This document shows positions 8,606-16,184 of a stretch of 64,000 bases of DNA, one piece after another. This stretch comes from Rossellomorea aquimaris (GTDB lineage: Bacteria > Bacillota > Bacilli > Bacillales > Bacillaceae_B). A program made the translations under genes and the position numbers. Position 1 is the first letter of the stretch, and each line of letters begins with the position of its first letter. The notes below the pieces were generated by a model. That model saw nothing but the letters and a program-made list of their open reading frames with translations, searched no databases and had not been told where the DNA came from. The stretch is from positions 189,116 to 253,115 of the forward strand of contig NZ_VTEX01000001.1 in NCBI RefSeq assembly GCF_008180865.1, given 5' to 3'.

Positions 8606-9856
8606 ATGGCGGGCTATGTTCAACCGATTAATGAACAAAAGGGTCCAGAGAAAGCGAGTACCGAATTGAACCCCCCACAGACTTCTTTAGTGGCAGGCGG
8701 TTTAATCGTTACAGTGATTCTTGGGCTATATTTACTCTTTACACAAGAAATTGCCCAAACCGTGTTATTGGTTCTGGGGCTGTTGTTAGGATATACATTA
8801 TTTCATGCAAGATTCGGCTTCACCTCTGCCTTCCGCAGAGTGATGTCTGTAGGGAACGGGCAGGCATTGCGGGCACATATGGTGATGCTTGCCGTTGCCG
8901 TAACGTTATTTGCTCCGATTCTAGCGACAGGGTTTACATTCTTTGGCGGAGAAGCGGCAGGCTATGTATCACCAGTTGGGGTAAGTTTACTGGTAGGTGC
9001 CTTCCTGTTTGGAATTGGGATGCAGCTTGGAGGAGGTTGTGCTTCAGGTACGCTATACGCAATCGGCGGCGGCCGCTCCGTTATGTTTATCACATTGCTA
9101 TTCTTTATTGTCGGTGCCACAGTAGGAGCCTATCATCTTCCATTTTGGACAGAGGAAATGCCGTCCTTTAAACCTATTTCATTAGCAACTTCTACCGGAT
9201 TAGGTTATTTTGGGGCGTGGGTCATTTCGATCTTATTCTTTGGCTTCATTGCGTGGATTACACTGCGGGTCGAGAAGAAGAAAAAACCGCCCCGCATGGC
9301 GACACTTCCAACATCAAAGGGATGGAAACGAATCTTCCGTGGATCTTGGCCCCTTATCGCAGCAGCGATTGTATTGGCTGTGTTAAATGCCCTCACTCTC
9401 ATGACACGGGGGAATCCTTGGGGAATCACTTCTGCCTTTGCTCTATGGGGATCAAAGGTTGCCGGAATGTTCGGGGTCGACGTGGCGAGCTGGGGCTACT
9501 GGACAGGAGCCAATTCTGAAGCTCTTCAAGCATCGATCTTTGCTGATTCCACAACGGTATTAAACTTTGGCGTCATCCTTGGAGCATTCCTTGCATCTGC
9601 TGCAGGTGGCCTGTTCCGTTTTAATAAAATCACTGGGAAAAATGCCATGGCGTCCGTCATTGGTGGACTGCTGATGGGGTACGGTGCCCGTTTGGCATTC
9701 GGATGTAACATTGGTGCTTACTTCGGAGGGATTGCTTCCTTCAGTCTTCACGGTTATATTTGGGGAATTCTTGCCCTTGGAGGTACGTTCCTGGCACTTT
9801 ATCTTCGTCCGATGTTCGGATTGTCTGTGCCGAAACCAAAGGATACATTTTGCTAG
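8606..9856 (+). CDS. YeeE/YedE family sulfur-compound transporter
   Basis: A 416-residue polytopic protein with AAGGAGG 7 bases before the ATG. It shows the two hallmark cysteine segments of the YeeE/YedE (sulf_transp) family: GGGCASGTLYAIGGG in the first half and FGCNIGAYFGG in the second. These cysteines hand sulfur species through the membrane in the characterised thiosulfate importer TsuA (YeeE). This protein has the long two-repeat form. Thiosulfate or a related sulfur compound is therefore the likely cargo, but no tusA-like partner gene lies beside it here, so the role is inferred from family alone. Confidence 0.88.
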   Translation: MAGYVQPINEQKGPEKASTELNPPQTSLVAGGLIVTVILGLYLLFTQEIAQTVLLVLGLLLGYTLFHARFGFTSAFRRVMSVGNGQALRAHMVMLAVAVTLFAPILATGFTFFGGEAAGYVSPVGVSLLVGAFLFGIGMQLGGGCASGTLYAIGGGRSVMFITLLFFIVGATVGAYHLPFWTEEMPSFKPISLATSTGLGYFGAWVISILFFGFIAWITLRVEKKKKPPRMATLPTSKGWKRIFRGSWPLIAAAIVLAVLNALTLMTRGNPWGITSAFALWGSKVAGMFGVDVASWGYWTGANSEALQASIFADSTTVLNFGVILGAFLASAAGGLFRFNKITGKNAMASVIGGLLMGYGARLAFGCNIGAYFGGIASFSLHGYIWGILALGGTFLALYLRPMFGLSVPKPKDTFC

Positions 9857-9868
9857 ATGGATAGTTTG

Positions 9869-9906
9869 AAAAATCCTGCATGTAGTTACACATGCAGGAT
9901 TTTTTT
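9869..9906. terminator. bidirectional terminator between YeeE/YedE and XRE-cupin genes
   Basis: A near-perfect stem (AATCCTGCATGT, 9872-9883, with 9890-9901) is flanked by A and T runs, so it can serve both convergent genes. Confidence 0.88.
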
Positions 9907-9910
9907 GGGA

Positions 9911-10468
9911 TTATTCACCGCCATAATAAATAACCATCTGGCACACAGTTGTTTCTCCTGAATCATTTACATATTCATGCCCGGAGTCTGCGGCAAAACG
10001 AATCGAACTTCCTTCTGTCAGCAGGTAGGTTTCTTCGCCAATCTTAAGAGAAAGTTTCCCTGACAGTACCGTGATGTATTCCTCCACACCCTTCGTATGT
10101 CCTTCATTTCGATACGAGCAGCCCGGTTTCATTTCAACCCGGTAGCTTTCCCATTTTTTTAGGGGATCGAAAGGAAAGATGGGATAAACGATGTAGTTTC
10201 CGTTATCTTCAAGAACAGGCTGAACGTCTTGATAATGAATGATGGATATTTGATTGCTTGGCTTCTCAATCAGTGAAGAGAAGGATACCTTCAAGCCATT
10301 GGCGATCTTCCATAGAATCGCGACCGTCGGATTCGAATCACCACGTTCAATCTGACCGATCATCGCCTTGCTTACACCGGTGCGCTCTGCCATCTGCTCA
10401 AGGCTGAAGCCGCGCTCCCTGCGAATCTTTCGTATATTATCTCCAATTTGAATCGGGAAATTTTCCAT
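9911..10468 (-). CDS. XRE-family transcriptional regulator with C-terminal cupin domain
   Basis: A 185-residue regulator. AGGAG lies 8 bases before the ATG. Residues 8-62 form a Cro/C1-type helix-turn-helix (FSLEQMAERTGVSKAMIGQIE). Residues about 110-180 form a small RmlC-like cupin with GHTKGVEEYITVLSG and a later SGHEY segment, which probably binds a small ligand. It is divergent from azlC, separated by about 100 bases. This regulator type often accompanies AzlCD exporters, so it probably controls azlCD in response to an amino acid or analogue. The ligand is unknown. Confidence 0.9.
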   Translation of the reverse strand: MENFPIQIGDNIRKIRRERGFSLEQMAERTGVSKAMIGQIERGDSNPTVAILWKIANGLKVSFSSLIEKPSNQISIIHYQDVQPVLEDNGNYIVYPIFPFDPLKKWESYRVEMKPGCSYRNEGHTKGVEEYITVLSGKLSLKIGEETYLLTEGSSIRFAADSGHEYVNDSGETTVCQMVIYYGGE

Positions 10469-10483
10469 GTTAAAAACTCCTCT

Positions 10484-10510
10484 TGTATACTATAACGTCT
10501 ATATGTATAA
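10484..10510. promoter_or_regulatory. possible operator between XRE-cupin gene and azlC
   Basis: An imperfect inverted repeat of TATAC-TATA and TATATGTATA surrounds ACGTC in the only space between the divergent genes. It could be the regulator's binding site. AT-richness makes chance matches likely. Confidence 0.3.
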
Positions 10511-10571
10511 TATAATAAATTAACGAAAAATTAAAATAGTAAATTACTTCTATTATAAAGGATGTGAGAGG

Positions 10572-11294
10572 ATGGAGGCACTGCTTTCTACGAAAAAAGT
10601 GAGTGATTTTCGCCTGGGGTTGCAGGGAGGACTCAGCATTGCCATTGGATACATGCCTGTTGCATTAACCTTTGGGTTATTGGCACGGACAACCGGCCTC
10701 ACGGTCACGGAAACGGTACTGATGAGCATGCTCGTGTTTGCAGGGGCTGCCCAATACATATCACTGAGTCTGATTGCGGTTGGTACAGGTATTATTGAGA
10801 TCATTCTTACAACGTTCATCGTAAACATCCGTCACTTCCTGATGTCGGCTTCTTTAAGTGAAAAGCTCGAGGAGGACCGTTTGTTTAAGAAGCTTTTTTA
10901 TGCGTTTGGGATTACGGATGAAACCTTCACGGTAATCAGCGTCAAAGATGACAAGGTAAGAACGGGTTTTGCCGTCGGGGTGATGCTCATTTCATACGGG
11001 AGCTGGGTCGTGAACTCTGGTGTAGGCTATTTCATCGGGGAAATCCTTCCCGAATTTTTACAAGCGAGCATGACAATCGCTCTATATGCCATGTTTGTGG
11101 GACTTCTCGTTCCTTCTATGAAAAAAAGTGTGAAGGTAACGTTTTTAGCCGTAGTAGCCGGTGCGTTGAATAGCATCCTGCTTTTCACGACAAACCTTTC
11201 AAACGGCTGGTCGATTGTACTTGCTACCCTCGTTTCAGCCGTGATTGTGGAATTGGTGGTCATGATGAAGGGGGGAACGAGATCGAATGAATAG
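10572..11294 (+). CDS. azlC: AzlC family branched-chain amino acid exporter, large subunit
   Basis: A 240-residue membrane protein. The AAAGGA at 10557-10562 gives 9-base spacing to the ATG. Typical AzlC features are the GLSIAIGYMPVALTFG segment near residue 20, the VFAGAAQYISLSL segment and the FIVNIRHFLMSASL segment. The family forms two-part exporters with the small AzlD protein, which overlaps this gene by 8 bases. In B. subtilis AzlCD exports branched-chain amino acids and gives 4-azaleucine resistance. The actual substrate here depends on the unusual XRE-cupin control, where B. subtilis uses an Lrp-type regulator. Confidence 0.93.
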   Translation: MEALLSTKKVSDFRLGLQGGLSIAIGYMPVALTFGLLARTTGLTVTETVLMSMLVFAGAAQYISLSLIAVGTGIIEIILTTFIVNIRHFLMSASLSEKLEEDRLFKKLFYAFGITDETFTVISVKDDKVRTGFAVGVMLISYGSWVVNSGVGYFIGEILPEFLQASMTIALYAMFVGLLVPSMKKSVKVTFLAVVAGALNSILLFTTNLSNGWSIVLATLVSAVIVELVVMMKGGTRSNE

Positions 11295-11598
11295 CGCGAT
11301 TGTTTTGATGATCATCGGTATGGCGGTTGTCACGTATATTCCCAGAATGCTTCCTTTCCTCGTATTCAAAGGGAAAGAATTGCCTCCTTTCCTTCAAGGT
11401 GTATTAAAGAATGTTCCCTTCGCCGTATTGGGCGCTTTAATTTTCCCAAGCATTTTGTTGATTCAAGAGGGAAACCTTATGTTTGGAGTAGTAGGAACGG
11501 CAGCTGCATTTCTCATTGCCTTTCTGGGTGCCAACGTCATCCTTGTGGTGATTGGTGCGATTTCTGTTCTGTCTTTGTATTCGGTATTCTTGATGTAA
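11287..11598 (+). CDS. azlD: AzlD family transporter small subunit
   Basis: A 103-residue protein with about four helices, overlapping azlC by 8 bases so that translation is coupled. The VTYIPRMLPFLVF segment near residue 16 and the FLKNVPFAVLGAL-like segment (here VLKNVPFAVLGAL) are AzlD hallmarks. It is the obligate partner of AzlC. A terminator follows at once. Confidence 0.93.
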   Translation: MNSAIVLMIIGMAVVTYIPRMLPFLVFKGKELPPFLQGVLKNVPFAVLGALIFPSILLIQEGNLMFGVVGTAAAFLIAFLGANVILVVIGAISVLSLYSVFLM

Positions 11599-11625
11599 GC
11601 CGCGACTCGGGTCGTGGCTTTTTTT
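11599..11625 (+). terminator. terminator after azlCD
   Basis: An 8-bp stem with one G-T pair (11599-11606 with 11611-11618), a TCGG tetraloop and seven T bases. Confidence 0.9.
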
Positions 11626-11676
11626 GTTGGCTGGAAAGGAGCGGAGTGATGCTGAGGTATGTTGAATGTTGAAGAA

Positions 11677-11796
11677 TGGCAGATAAATCTTTATAATGGC
11701 AGATAAAATTTTATTTTGGCAGATATAATGAAAATACGGCAGATAATTTTATTATATGGCACGTATATCCCCAGAGTGGCATATAAACGATTTTTC
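11677..11796. repeat. six-unit degenerate tandem array with exact 20-bp period
   Basis: TGGC (once CGGC) recurs at 11677, 11697, 11717, 11737, 11757 and 11777, always exactly 20 bases apart. Units 1 to 4 share the longer core GGCAGATA; units 5 and 6 have diverged to TGGCACGTA and TGGCATATA. The remaining bases of each unit are variable and AT-rich. The array fills most of the 291-base gap between azlD and the M48 protease gene. No open frame or stable hairpin explains it; function unknown. Confidence 0.85.
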
Positions 11797-11890
11797 ACAT
11801 CAAGCCCGGCACTTTCACTGGCGTGTGTTTAGGTTCTAAATCTTTGGACAGGGTATTACATATAGTAATGAAGACGAGAAGGGAGGAAAA

Positions 11891-13165
11891 ATGTTGGCTA
11901 AAAAATGGGCACTTCGTTCGATACTGGCTTATTTGCTATTAGGCTTATTTCTATATGTGTATTTATTCTTCTTGGCGGATTCTACTTTGCCTGACATGTA
12001 CAAAGGAAGCAGTGCTGATCCGGCAACCTTTATGAATGGTAAAGAAATCATGCTGAGTGAGGATTTCTCGAAAATCAAGAATCTCCTGTTTTTCTTATCC
12101 ACTCCTTACGAATGGTTGTTTTATTTCCTGATCCTGATACTCGGGGTCTCGCGTGTGTTTGAGAAGTGGGCGAGGGGAACGGTGAAAAATGGTTTCCTCC
12201 AAACGGCCATTTATTTGTTCTGGTTATCGATCGCTTCGTTCCTGGCGATTTTTCCACTGCAGTACATTTCGCATAGTATTTCGAAGAGCTATAATATTTC
12301 CACCCAGACGTTCTCCATGTGGATGAAGGATGAGATCACGGATTTCTGGGTGAATTACCTCCTCATGTTCATCATTGTATCGGTGTTATATGGATTGATG
12401 AAACGATTCAGGCAGCGCTGGTGGTTAGCGGCCTGGGCATTGTCGGTACCCTTTACGATTTTCATGATGTTCGTGCAGCCGGTTTTGATCGACCCGCTAT
12501 ATAACGACTTCTATCCACTGAAGGATAAAGCGTTAGAGGAACAAATCCTGACTCTTGCGGACAAGGCAAACATTCCAACGGACCACGTATTCGAAGTCGA
12601 CATGTCGGAGAAAACGAACTCACTCAATGCTTATGTAACCGGAGTCGGATCCAATTCCCGAATCGTTCTCTGGGATACGACACTTGAAAAATTAACGGAC
12701 AGGGAAATCCTGTTTGTGATGGCCCATGAAATGGCTCACTATGTGGAGAAGCACATCTATATCGGCATTGCCATATACCTGTTCCTATCCTTCTTTGGGT
12801 TATTCCTGACGGCCAAGCTGATGAGAGGCATCGTCGCCAATCATAAGGAGGACATGAAAGTATCGAGCGTGTCGAACTTGAGCTCATTACCTCTGTTCTT
12901 AATGATCACCTCCATGCTTCTGTTCACTGTCAGTCCCCTTAGCAACTGGATCTCCCGCTACCAGGAAACGAGGGCTGACCGATATGCAATAGAAATGACG
13001 GGCGACAAAGAAGCCGCCATCTCATCTTTCCAAAAGTTATCGAAGGTGGGATTATCTCAGGTCAATCCGCCTTTACTTGTGAAGGTTTTCCGTTACGGTC
13101 ATCCGACGATGCTTGAGCGATTGACGATGCTTGAGGAGTATGAAAAGGAGAAAGATACAGAGTAA
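11891..13165 (+). CDS. M48 family membrane zinc metalloprotease (Ste24-like)
   Basis: A 424-residue membrane protease with GGAGG before the ATG. Hydrophobic helices occupy residues about 10-30, 70-90, 105-130, 155-205, then a pair after the active site. The zinc motif HEMAH is at residues 279-283, and the third ligand lies in the ETRADRYAIEMTG segment. The long N-terminal membrane region resembles the CAAX-prenyl protease/Ste24 branch. Bacterial members take part in membrane protein quality control. Target proteins are unknown. It appears to be a single-gene unit ended by the hairpin at 13236. Confidence 0.92.
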   Translation: MLAKKWALRSILAYLLLGLFLYVYLFFLADSTLPDMYKGSSADPATFMNGKEIMLSEDFSKIKNLLFFLSTPYEWLFYFLILILGVSRVFEKWARGTVKNGFLQTAIYLFWLSIASFLAIFPLQYISHSISKSYNISTQTFSMWMKDEITDFWVNYLLMFIIVSVLYGLMKRFRQRWWLAAWALSVPFTIFMMFVQPVLIDPLYNDFYPLKDKALEEQILTLADKANIPTDHVFEVDMSEKTNSLNAYVTGVGSNSRIVLWDTTLEKLTDREILFVMAHEMAHYVEKHIYIGIAIYLFLSFFGLFLTAKLMRGIVANHKEDMKVSSVSNLSSLPLFLMITSMLLFTVSPLSNWISRYQETRADRYAIEMTGDKEAAISSFQKLSKVGLSQVNPPLLVKVFRYGHPTMLERLTMLEEYEKEKDTE

Positions 13166-13235
13166 AGGAATGAAACTGACGAGATAAGTATTGGTACACC
13201 TTATACAGATTGAGAGTAAGTGAATGACAGGAAGG

Positions 13236-13268
13236 ACGACTTGTGAAGGGAAGCGAGTCGTTTTTTTT
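13236..13268 (+). terminator. terminator after M48 protease
   Basis: An 8-bp stem with one wobble (13236-13243 with 13254-13261), a 10-base loop and a run of eight T bases. Confidence 0.8.
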
Positions 13269-13384
13269 GTCTATTTTTTACTTTTATTTTCTTTATTCCA
13301 AATTTTAGTGTGCAACCCTTATGGATGTGGTAAAATAAGGAATTAAATAATTGTAATTTTCTGTTTATTAAAACAGGCAGGGGG

Positions 13385-13705
13385 ATGGGGAAAATCAAAA
13401 ATCATAAAGTTTGGTTATTGTTTATTCGTTTTTTATTTACCGTTTTAGCGTTAATCGGCCTACCTTTTTTGAGTTATCTTGAAACTGGTCGCCCGATGAT
13501 GGAGTGGTCTTTGATTATTGGGATATTAGTTACCCTGATCATTATCTATGTGAATGGAGACGGCTATTTTTACAAAAAGGGGCAGCATTTGATCAAAGAA
13601 AATAAGAAAAGGTTTTATCATTCGATCTCTTTTTGGACAGCTTTCGTTTATACCGTCGTGGCATTATACCTTACGATTAAAATTTATGGGAATTTACTAC
13701 ATTAG
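13385..13705 (+). CDS. small membrane protein of unknown function
   Basis: A 106-residue protein with three predicted membrane helices (about residues 10-30, 38-56 and 82-104) and a short polar stretch rich in Lys between helices 2 and 3. I do not recognise a family. A G-rich ribosome site directly abuts the ATG, which is poor spacing, so translation may be weak or the start may differ. It lies between two terminators, so it is a separate unit. Confidence 0.65.
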   Translation: MGKIKNHKVWLLFIRFLFTVLALIGLPFLSYLETGRPMMEWSLIIGILVTLIIIYVNGDGYFYKKGQHLIKENKKRFYHSISFWTAFVYTVVALYLTIKIYGNLLH

Positions 13706-13754
13706 ATTTTCCTAGAATTGATTACAACATGCGATTAATAAACCGCCATACTGA

Positions 13755-13788
13755 AAAAAGCCCGGTCTCTTAAGAGACTAGGCTTTTT
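13755..13788. terminator. bidirectional terminator
   Basis: AAAAAGCC pairs with GGCTTTTT and GTCTC with GAGAC around a TTAA loop. The stem overlaps the last codons of the minus-strand DUF421 gene and also ends the plus-strand small membrane protein gene. Confidence 0.85.
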
Positions 13789-14446
13789 CTCTTTTATTAA
13801 TAATCAGGTTCTTCGCTTTCTCTGTCATATAGGCGAAAATCACATCTTTATGATGCAGTCCTGAGTTGGTTAGTTGAGTTTCCAGCCATTCTGTCGTTTT
13901 TCCAAGAAGCTTCAGGTTCCGCGTTTGGATTTTACCATCCACAATCACTGAAATCGGCAATCCTTCGTCATCGATTTTAAGGTCGAGATGCTGGACGGTA
14001 ACAGGGGTGTTTTCCACCTTTGGAATGACGCTCACTTCACCGATTGGTTCGAGCATGGCGTAGTCCACATCTGAAATTTTCGGGTAACCTTGAGAGCGTA
14101 GAATGGAGGTTAATTGGATCAGGGAGATCTTGGATTTCTCCAGATTATCCTCTAATATCTCCCCATTTTTAATCAGTAAGGTAGGCTCTCCCAAGAAGAA
14201 GCGATTCCCCCATTGACTTAGGGTCAGGAATGAGAACAGTACATGAAGCCCTACTAAAATGACGAGAGCAGCGATGGTTGGCCAGAATTCCGTGGAGATC
14301 AGTGGTTCAGAGGCAATGGTGCCAACGATAATAATTGCCACTAGATCATAGGGAGTCATTTGTACAATTGTGGATTTTCCCATCAGTCGCATAGCGGCAA
14401 TGGTAATTAAGTAGAGGACAAGTACTTTTATTAGCAGGATCATCAT
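13778..14446 (-). CDS. DUF421 domain membrane protein (YetF family)
   Basis: A 222-residue protein. The N-terminal part has three membrane helices with the family segment RLMGKSTIVQMTPYDLVAIIIVG. The C-terminal cytoplasmic part has the LLIKNGEI and LRSQGYPKISDVDYAMLEPIG-type segments of the YetF/DUF421 family. B. subtilis has several paralogues and their role is not well established; some are linked to spores or stress. A GGAG site precedes the ATG. No functional partner is seen next to it. Confidence 0.88.
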   Translation of the reverse strand: MMILLIKVLVLYLITIAAMRLMGKSTIVQMTPYDLVAIIIVGTIASEPLISTEFWPTIAALVILVGLHVLFSFLTLSQWGNRFFLGEPTLLIKNGEILEDNLEKSKISLIQLTSILRSQGYPKISDVDYAMLEPIGEVSVIPKVENTPVTVQHLDLKIDDEGLPISVIVDGKIQTRNLKLLGKTTEWLETQLTNSGLHHKDVIFAYMTEKAKNLIINKREKA

Positions 14447-14543
14447 ATTCGCTCCAAAGTGTATAGGTTAGCTTTAGGATTTACTATTTAAATTGAAGTC
14501 ATGCATGAAATGGAGGGACCAATGGCCCGTCCATTAAAAAAGG

Positions 14544-14574
14544 AATAGCTGACTCATGTATAGAGTCAGCTATT
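14544..14574 (-). terminator. terminator after IDEAL-domain gene
   Basis: A perfect 12-bp stem (14544-14555 with 14563-14574) has a 7-base loop. On the minus strand it is followed by CCTTTTTT. Confidence 0.85.
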
Positions 14575-14579
14575 ATTTA

Positions 14580-14816
14580 TCATCCGTAACTTAGGTTCAG
14601 TTCGTTTAATTCTTTTGATAATTTCATGAACAGAGGTTTATTTTTTTTATCCAGGGCGGCGTCAATGTCTGTTAGGAGTTTTGTCTTGCGCGTCATCAGA
14701 ATGCTTTCATGCAGCACCATGTCGATATAGATCTCCATCACACTTCTCTCAGCGGCTTTCTTACGGGTCATGGCAGAAGCTTTCATCATTTCGGTATAGG
14801 ACTTTTTGTTTTCCAT
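14580..14816 (-). CDS. IDEAL-domain protein (YhzC-like)
   Basis: A 78-residue small soluble protein. Its C-terminal part, IDAALDKKNKPLFMKLSKEL, is a typical IDEAL domain, a short helical motif found in Bacillales regulatory proteins. It lies divergently upstream of comK, as I recall for yhzC in B. subtilis. Function is not established. The RBS region is inside the shared intergenic space and looks AT-rich. Confidence 0.82.
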   Translation of the reverse strand: MENKKSYTEMMKASAMTRKKAAERSVMEIYIDMVLHESILMTRKTKLLTDIDAALDKKNKPLFMKLSKELNELNLSYG

Positions 14817-14953
14817 ATACGGTCACCCCTGAATTCTTTTTATTAGTATATGGGGTAAGTAGTAAAAATTCAACCAAAAAATTAAATATTCTGATAATTT
14901 TTTACCCTTAACGGAGTGGCGTGTGATTAATTTCAGAATTTTTAAAAATATGC

Positions 14954-14982
14954 GAGACAACCCTCGAAATTTATGGTATTAT
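14954..14982 (+). promoter_or_regulatory. candidate comK promoter
   Basis: GAGACA, a 17-base spacer and TATTAT lie 31 bases before the start codon. The preceding 100 bases are dense in A and T tracts, as expected of a ComK-autoregulated promoter, but I could not define a clean pair of AAAAN5TTTT boxes. Confidence 0.4.
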
Positions 14983-15013
14983 TTTGGTGAAAAATGTAAA
15001 TGGAGGCGATGAA

Positions 15014-15583
15014 ATGAGAGAAAAATCTCGAATTATAGAAGAATATGAAGTGAATCCCCATACGATGATCCTGCAGCCAATTGAGTACGGTGCCAGGACA
15101 TTTACCAAAATCATAGAGGTAGATGACGTACTAATCTCCCCATTTAAACCGTTCGATATTTTAAAGAAGAGCTGTGAATTCTTTGGTTCCTCTTATGAAG
15201 GAAGAAAAGAAGGCACCAAAAGACTTACGGGTATCATCTACAAAGCTCCTATCATGGTGAATCCTCAGATGTCCATTTATCTATTTCCAACCTCTTCTCC
15301 TGTCAAGCAAGAATGCGCCTGGATTTCCCATTCACATGTTCGCGGGTATGAACGATCGACAAATGGAACAACACGGGTCTTTCTTCAAAACAATGAGTCC
15401 TGCATGGTTCCCATTTCTTACAGTTCCTTTGAAAATCAAATGCTTCGTACTTCGGACTTGCGTATCGCCTATACACAGCGTGTCGCAGAAATGGAAAGTA
15501 AATATAATACGAAGGTTCAAACCGAAATGAGTAATATCAAAACGTTTTACCTTAATCGAAATATCAAAACAAACGATGCGTGA
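15014..15583 (+). CDS. comK: ComK, competence master transcription factor
   Basis: A 189-residue protein, close to the 192 residues of B. subtilis ComK. GGAGG at 15002-15006 fixes the ATG at 15014; a longer GTG frame from 14984 has no site. Conserved ComK features include EEYEVNPHTMILQP near the N-terminus, the GRKEGTKRLTGI-like segment and HKAPI-type strand (here YKAPIMVNP). ComK binds the minor groove of A/T boxes and switches on DNA-uptake genes. In B. subtilis it is degraded by MecA-ClpCP and autoactivates. Its frame appears intact, so competence is possible in principle. The 3' end forms a hairpin shared with the convergent gene. Confidence 0.93.
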   Translation: MREKSRIIEEYEVNPHTMILQPIEYGARTFTKIIEVDDVLISPFKPFDILKKSCEFFGSSYEGRKEGTKRLTGIIYKAPIMVNPQMSIYLFPTSSPVKQECAWISHSHVRGYERSTNGTTRVFLQNNESCMVPISYSSFENQMLRTSDLRIAYTQRVAEMESKYNTKVQTEMSNIKTFYLNRNIKTNDA

Positions 15584-15601
15584 GATGAATCACGCTTCTT
15601 T
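15578..15601. terminator. convergent hairpin shared by comK and YhjD-like gene
   Basis: GCGTGA/TCACGC stem (15578-15583 with 15590-15595) contains both stop codons. A T-rich tail follows on the plus strand. Confidence 0.6.
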
Positions 15602-15979
15602 TGTTGTATCTGTTTTCGATTCAAGGAATCGACGATACAAATAATGTCTCATTAAATCCTCCACACGGTTTCGAAGGCGCGGATTAAAGTAATTATGGTG
15701 CTCCTCATAACCCTTATACAGAAACATATACATCGTAAAGGCATCATCTGATTGAATTCGCTCAACCTTCATCTTATTGGTCCTCATGTACTTTTTGACA
15801 TGAGCAAGTTCTCCTTGGATGACCTTCATCGTTTCCTCAATCATTTCTAAATACGGTCGTTTTAATTTAAACGGGCTGCTGTCTACGATTTGCAGATCAC
15901 GATTCAAAATCGTCAACACCATCGGTAAATATATGGCCTGTTCTAATATGTTCCTGTCATTCTCCGGGATCCTTGTCAT
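15590..15979 (-). CDS. YhjD-like protein of unknown function
   Basis: A 129-residue soluble protein, largely helical and basic, with conserved segments AIYLPMVLTILNRD, FKLKRPYLEMIEETM and ARY-type arginine-rich C-terminus (RNRVEDLMRHYLYRRF). It matches my recollection of B. subtilis YhjD, which lies in the same comK-sipV neighbourhood. No enzymatic motif is visible. AGGAG precedes the ATG with about 11-base spacing. Confidence 0.75.
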   Translation of the reverse strand: MTRIPENDRNILEQAIYLPMVLTILNRDLQIVDSSPFKLKRPYLEMIEETMKVIQGELAHVKKYMRTNKMKVERIQSDDAFTMYMFLYKGYEEHHNYFNPRLRNRVEDLMRHYLYRRFLESKTDTTKEA

Positions 15980-16184
15980 ATGAAAAGACTCCTTTTCACT
16001 TTAATGTAGAACAAATGTTCGTATTTTCATTTTACGTGGAATTCGATTTACTTTCAATAGCGAAAGTTGTAGAATTTGAATTTGTTTCTATTATGAAGGG
16101 CAGATCGGATTTTTATCCATAAAGGAAAAAGTATTTCTGCCGTCGAAATAATAAAGACAATAGAAGAAAGGAAGGTGCCGGAAC

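Noticed and set aside
11677..11796. 20-bp periodic array as a CRISPR array
   Set aside because: The constant part is only 8-11 bases, the variable part about 9-12, the copies drift, and no cas gene is near. Real arrays have longer, near-identical repeats and 30-base spacers.
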